From Syncephalastrum monosporum B8922 (lineage: Eukaryota; Mucoromycota; Mucoromycetes; Mucorales; Syncephalastraceae), in contig JNEN01001165.1 in the NCBI GenBank assembly GCA_000697355.1, positions 1-64,000 of the forward strand: DNA of 64,000 nucleotides. The letters run 5' to 3'. The notes beneath the pieces are model-generated. The model was given only the letters and a program-made list of their open reading frames with translations, was not told the origin of the DNA and made no database searches. The translations under genes and the position numbers were made by a program. How positions within the stretch are numbered: position 1 is the stretch's first letter; each line of letters opens with the position of its first letter. This document shows, piece after piece, positions 58,914-64,000 of the stretch.

Positions 58914-61128
58914 TTAATAGTCCTCGTCCTCATCCTCATCCTCGTCGTCGTCTTGTTCATCTTGATCCATCAAATCGTCGTCGTCTTCGTCTTCACTTGC
59001 GTCGTCTTCTGCGCCGCTCATGAAACCATCCAATTCCTCGTCGTCTGACTCCCGCTCGGCGTCGTCGTCCGAATCCTCCTCGACGTACACGTTCTGAGCA
59101 TGCTCTGCGCCCTCCTGCTCGGCCACAAACTTGGACCGGATCTCGATCTGGTTCTGGATCAGGTCGAGACGGCCCTGCAGCGCGAGGAGCTTGGGGAAGA
59201 CCGAGAGACGGACATCGAGGGCCTGGTAGAAGCTCGAGAGCTTGTAGACGAGATCGGGGACGGTCATCAGGTAAGTGGTATGGACCATCAGGACGATGCG
59301 GATCCAGACCATGAGCCGTGACGCGCGGTTCGGGCTCTCTTGGAATCGCGCGATGAGCTCGTTAAGCAAGGGGATGATGTAGGCGGTCGGTACGCGTTGG
59401 ACGGTGGTCTGGATGACTTCGGGTTTGTTGTGCTCCAAACAGGCCTCGAGCAGGGCGCGGTCGTTGGCATGCAGGGCTTGGGTCAGGACGGTCTGGAGCG
59501 AACCCGCCGAGGGCACGAGACCCTTGTCAGTCTTTCGCTTCGTCGAGGGCTGGCTGCCGTTCTCTTCGACGTGCATCTCCTGCAGCTTTTCTTCGATGGA
59601 CATGTCGGGCTCGGCCATCTCGACGTCTTCCTTCATGGTCGGGTTCTGGATCGCAAAGTCGGTCGCGCCCACCACCTTGACAGACGACTCGTCGTACTGC
59701 TTTCGTGATGCTTTGACGTTCTCTGCTGCGGCCGAGTCGTCGTTGATCAGGAGGTTGCCTGCGGGCTGGCGTGTTAACACAATGTCGCTCAGAATATCGC
59801 CTGTGTTCTCATTGACGTATCGCTACAAGACAGAGACACATGTGTGAATATAAGCAAACGTCGTGTCGTGTATATATATATATATGTGTGTGTGTGTGTA
59901 TTGTATACATACCACTGCCTCAAAGGAAGGACGGACACTCGATCCACGTGCAATCATGATGGACTGGCCATAGTTATCCGAGACAAAGGTCGCGGACAGG
60001 ATGGGAATAACCGTATCTTCGGCTTTGCTCGACACAACCTTGACAGTCGAGTCGGTCTGACGGGTGATACTCCGGGCTGCTTTCCGCCGGCTGGTGGGCG
60101 TGGCCTGCGAGGAAGCGTTCCGCCAGAGACCGACGACACCATCCTCGGCGACGGCGAGCACGGTGGGCTCGCTGCCGCTGAAATCGACGTGGGTGGCGTT
60201 GTCTTCCAAGGTGAGGACGGTCAGCGTGGTTGTGTTGGTGTTTGTGGATTGAGCGTCCCAGACGTTCACGTAGCGGTCGTCCTCGGCGATGGAGACCAGG
60301 ATATCGTCTTGCCTAGAGAAGGCGAGTTCGCGTATGGGGCTGGCGTGGCCCGAGAACTTTTTGATGACCTTGCGCTCTCTTGCGTCCCAGAGTGTGATGA
60401 CATGGCCGGCCGTCGCCAGTTTCCGCTCGTCATGACTCAGCTTGAGTTTACGCATGTTTTTCTCGCTCGCCTTCCATTTCCTATCCAGCCCGTTTAAGTA
60501 CGCTCGCCTTGCCATACAATAAAAACGGATCTCTATGCACTTACGCAGTCTCCTTCTGAAGGGCAATGTCCCACTCGACGATGTAGTTATCTTCTGCGAT
60601 GGAGTAGCCCTGGGTACCGGCCTTGTTGAGGCAAAAGTCGGTGACAGGCATGGTGTGTGCGCCGCTCAGCTCCTTGACGATCTCGCCATGGGCCAGCGAG
60701 AACAGGTGGATCGCGCCGGCGTGTGTGCCGAGAGCGACCACGCGTGTCTTCTCTCGAGAGTTCCGGTTCTTTTTGTTCGCATTGGCGTTGGAGGACTAGA
60801 TTAGAGGAGGAAAACCAAGAGTTGTCAACATAAATAGAAGCTTGCAGGTGCGATCGATCCTTACTTTGCCGAGACCATCGTCACGGATATTGCCCCAGCT
60901 TAAGCTGGTGTATTTGGTCTTTTCTTCGGAGGTGTAGTCGTTGTTGACGGTGCCGGAGCGCACGTTGTAGACGCGGAGACGGTGACGATCGATGCCATGC
61001 GAGACGAGGGCAAAGTACTCTGCGTTCGAGGTTGTGTCAAAGGCTTGCAAGATCCCGGCCGTGGCAGCCGCATTGGCTTCGACCGCAGCCGTGTGATTGT
61101 TCGCAGAAGTGCTCTTTGCCTTGCCCAT
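58914..61128 (-). CDS. UTP5: UTP5/WDR43, small-subunit processome
   Basis: WD-repeat protein of the t-UTP/UtpA part of the SSU processome, needed for pre-18S rRNA transcription and processing in the nucleolus. Four exons (60865-61128, 60545-60795, 59913-60480, 58914-59822) join to 663 aa (yeast Utp5 643, human WDR43 677). The N-terminal propeller starts with ILQAFDTTSNAEYFALVSHG and HRLRVYNV; repeats end in VITLWD, YVNVWD and VVGLWR. A Utp12-type helical domain (about 455-585) has LLEACLEHNKP, YIIPLLNELIARFQ and RASRLMVWIRIVLMVHTTYL. The last 75 residues are Asp/Glu-rich. Intron 3 holds a TA/TG microsatellite (59870-59900). Divergent from the EST1-like gene, 825 bp apart. Confidence 0.95.
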
Positions 61129-61953
61129 CGAAAAAAAAGCGGTATTAAAAGTGTACAATAAAGCACCTTTCGAATTCAAGCAAGTGGTCTTGAAAAATCC
61201 CCCAGGGTGGCTTGTTCAGGTCGGCTTTGAGCTGCTGTCAAATCACCATCCCTTTTTAAATGCAAACTCTAATGGGATAAACCTAAAATAGATGCACATA
61301 ACAACAGACAGGACTTTCGTACCAGGCAAAATAGCATGCGTGTACGGCTATGAAAAGATCAAAGACCTGAGCAAGAGGTTTTGCTTTTTCCAATATACAT
61401 GACACAGGAGGAATGCATGAATACCGCATGGAAGCGTTTTCCGCCGGGCATCGGATCAAAGAGATACAGCCCATGCTACATACTGCATAGGATATCATGC
61501 CAAAGTAAGTAGAGAGCGATTTTGTCCATGAATTGGGTACGTAGAGATGTATTCAGGGTCACACATAAAATAACCCGCGCAATTTGTCCAAGAAAAAGAG
61601 AGAGAGAGGGCAAGTTCAAGGGCCGACGGGGAAGGAGACGGGGAGAGGAATCCAAACCAAGAGCAAGTGGTATGGAAGACCTTCTTCTTTTCCTGCCTTG
61701 ATATTCCCTGCGACAGCCCTTTTCCCCGTTTCTTTGCTATTTCCCTGTGGCACAAACAAACCTACCGCTCTTTTGTCTTTCTTGGTTTTCTCTGCTACTG
61801 TACCCTGACATAGTGCCATCAAACACTAGTTCTCCATCCATAACCGCTTGCTTCGGGTTTGACTCATGCGTCATCAGCAAACACACCTCTTTGCCGGGCT
61901 GAGAACAGTATCGACGAAACGCTATCATATTTAACGCTCGGCCCAACCCAACC
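61129..61953. promoter_or_regulatory. Divergent promoter region UTP5 / EST1-like
   Basis: 825 bp between two divergent start codons, so it must contain both promoters. AT-rich near UTP5, with a GA run (61585-61610) and pyrimidine-rich sequence (61680-61800) before the EST1-like gene. No gene seen. Confidence 0.5.
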
Positions 61954-62247
61954 ATGAGTCGTTCCAGGAGACCTCCCCCCACCGCAAATGCAAGCGCAAA
62001 CGCGAGCAGCAACACACGAGACGAGTACAAGCGTACCAACGTCGACTCACGCAGACGGCAGCTCTTCAATCCCCAATCTGACCATCCGATCGCTTTCAAC
62101 AAGGAGGCTGATCCAAAGCAGCCGCCGCACAGGCCCTTGGCCGGTCAGCGCCGCGAAGGTCCGAACAAGAAACCCATCGAAATCCTAAAGAAACAACCAC
62201 GACCACAGCAAGCGCAACAGCAACAGCAACAACAGCAACAACAGCAA

Positions 62248-62288
<41 letters not shown>

Positions 62289-64000
62289 ACAATTACAACC
62301 CCAGAAGTCGACACCTACTTCGCAGGCTTCCTCTGAAAAGGATGCCCACAAGCGCAAGATCAAGGCACTCTATGCCGATCTGCAGGAGATAGAGACCCGC
62401 ATTGCCAAGACAAACGAGCGCACGGCGCTCCTGCCCTTCTTTGAAACCAACGACGACGACCTCTTTAACCGCGGCCGCGGCCAGGATGCCCAGCCCACCG
62501 TCGCCGTTCCGCCCATGACCCAGCGCGACGCGCGCCGAGCCGCCGACATCTGGCGCCAAAAGATCGATCTGCACATCGCCCTCGCCGACAAGTACCTCGA
62601 GCTGATCTGCTTCGACTATGTCTTTTCCGAAAAGAAGAGCCTCGAGAGCCTGTGCTGGAAACGCGCCATCTACTCGCTCGTCGAGCAGTTCCGCCATGCC
62701 TTCAAGCTGCGCGCACACGCCGCTCCGGGAGAGCAGGAAGCAGAAGAGGACGACGACGAGGAGGACATTGAGGTGCCTGTGATTTCAGAAACGGGCATGA
62801 CCATGATGCGGCTCTCGCCTGCGTTGACAAACGAAGACCATGACACGGACGACGATGAAGATGACGAGACGCGTCGCATCAGTCATGCCGAGCAACTGTT
62901 GATGTTGAAGCGTTGGTTCAACGATTTTTTGAACAAGGCGGACGACTTTTACCGTCGCCTGATGCTCGCCCTGCGCACGCTCGACGTCGGCGACCAGGAC
63001 CACGCCGCCTTCTTCCAATCCACCGAGGCCCACCTCGAGGAATGGCGCCGGACCCGCCGTCTCAAATGGTACAAGAGCATCCCGAACCGCGGCGACCTGG
63101 CCCGCTACCGCTTGGCGTATGTCGCCGGCGAAGACGGCGTCGTGAGTAAGCGCTACGCATTCGGCGAGGCCTGGCGCTGGTACGCGCACGGCGTGTGGCT
63201 GATGCCCGCCACCGGCAAGCTCTACTTTCACCTCTCGCTTCTCATGACAGGCGGCAACAAGGTCATGCAAGAGCTGCAAAAGCTCTACTTTGGCGTGCGC
63301 AGTCTGATGGTGCGCCGGAATGGGTTCATCAATGCGCGCGAGGGCCTCGTGATTCTATTTGAGGCCAACCGCCGCTGGGTCGACACCTACCTCGAGCAAA
63401 CGCAAAAGCAAAAGCAAAACCAGAAGCACCCCGCCTCGGCTCTGTCGTCGCCTGAGGAGGCCCAGGAAGCCGTGGCGGGCTTGCTGGTGCGCCTGCACGG
63501 TATGATCTTCACCAAGATCGGCCTCGACCAGTATGCCCAGATCAAGCGCCGGTTCTTGGCGTCCTTGTTTCCCGCCACACCGCCGCCCCGCGCGACCCAC
63601 ACGGATGTGCTCAGCCTTCTCAACGACGACCTCGACAACGCAATGGACGGCTGCCTATCCGGCGCCCAGATGTTTTGGTTTGAGACCGCGATCCTGAGCA
63701 TTGCCTGCCTGTACAACTACGACTACTCGACGTCCAAGTTTGCCAAACTCCTCACGCTCCAGTCCAAACGCGTGTTTGGACTGGCCCTGCCGCCCGACAT
63801 GGCTGCCACGTACGAAACCTTGCTCGAGGAGACGAACGACAGCCCGCTGTTCACGTACGGCATCGACTTGCAGTGCCAGATCGCCATCGAGTTGATGCGG
63901 CGCGCTCTCGACCCGGGCCTGCCCGGCCCGTGTGCCCCGAGTCTGCCCCTCATACCGCAGTCGCCCATGAACCTCAAAGACAATGAAGCTTTTATCTTTG
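61954..64000 (+). CDS. EST1/SMG7-like TPR protein, N-terminal part
   Basis: At least 682 aa, open at the right edge of the window, no intron so far. Family members act in telomerase recruitment (Est1) or nonsense-mediated mRNA decay (Ebs1/SMG5-7). The start MSRSRRPPP follows CCAACC and precedes an Arg/Asn-rich leader and a long Gln run (CAG/CAA, about 62206-62290). The 14-3-3-like TPR fold then follows: IWRQKIDLHIALADKYLELICFDY, RRLKWYKSIPNRGDLARYRL, the phosphopeptide-pocket-like KWYK/R-Y residues, AWRWYAHGVWLMPATGKLYF and FHLSLLMTGGN. The Est1 DNA/RNA-binding domain begins with YFGVRSLMVRRNGFINAREG. The acidic insert (62740-62870) is a lineage feature. Whether it serves telomeres or NMD cannot be judged, because a possible C-terminal PIN domain lies outside the window. 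Confidence 0.9.
62206..62292. repeat. CAG/CAA repeat coding poly-Gln
   Basis: Mixed CAG/CAA tract coding a run of about 28 Gln in the EST1-like protein; interruption by CAA makes it fairly stable. Near this are no other repeats. Confidence 0.85.

Overview
The window looks like nuclear DNA of an early-diverging fungus, most likely Mucoromycota. This is inferred from gene content and intron style, not from a database search. Genes are split by many short introns (about 45-100 nt) with GTAAGT-like donors and pyrimidine-rich acceptors. Coding stretches are GC-rich, spacers are AT-rich with long A, C, TG and CAA/CAG tracts, and the proteins are typical fungal housekeeping products. Exon boundaries given in the entries were worked out by reading splice sites and checking reading phase; none is supported by RNA data.

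Left part (1-18.8 kb): a CPSF6/CFIm68-like RRM protein (-), the polarity GEF Cdc24 (-), a small hypothetical protein (-), a decayed gene near 10.6-11.8 kb (+), the ER mannosyltransferase ALG11 (-) divergent from the ERAD ubiquitin-conjugating enzyme UBC6/UBE2J (+), the GINS subunit PSF1 (-) and a bHLH transcription factor (-).

Middle (18.8-34.6 kb): a gene-poor stretch of about 6.7 kb, a four-helix membrane protein (+), and two tandem genes for small secreted 12-cysteine proteins whose spacing reads as two consecutive CS-alpha-beta (defensin-like) units. Then come a BYE1-like PHD/TFIIS-central/SPOC protein (-) and the methionine-salvage enzyme MRI1 (+).

Right part (34.6-64 kb): DDI1 (-), an MGA2/SPT23-like IPT/ankyrin regulator without a visible membrane anchor (-), eIF3g (-), a J-domain protein (-), a USP12/46 (Ubp9)-type deubiquitinase whose active-site Cys codon is split at the end of a 14-nt exon (-), a decayed gene (-), a WW-domain protein (+), a very large TFIID subunit TAF2 fused to six bromodomains (-), the SSU-processome WD protein UTP5/WDR43 (-), and the N-terminal part of an EST1/SMG7-like protein running off the right edge (+).

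The genes do not form one pathway. The two most unusual items are the TAF2-hexabromodomain fusion, which would put a six-domain acetyl-lysine reader inside a core TFIID subunit, and the tandem double defensin-like genes.
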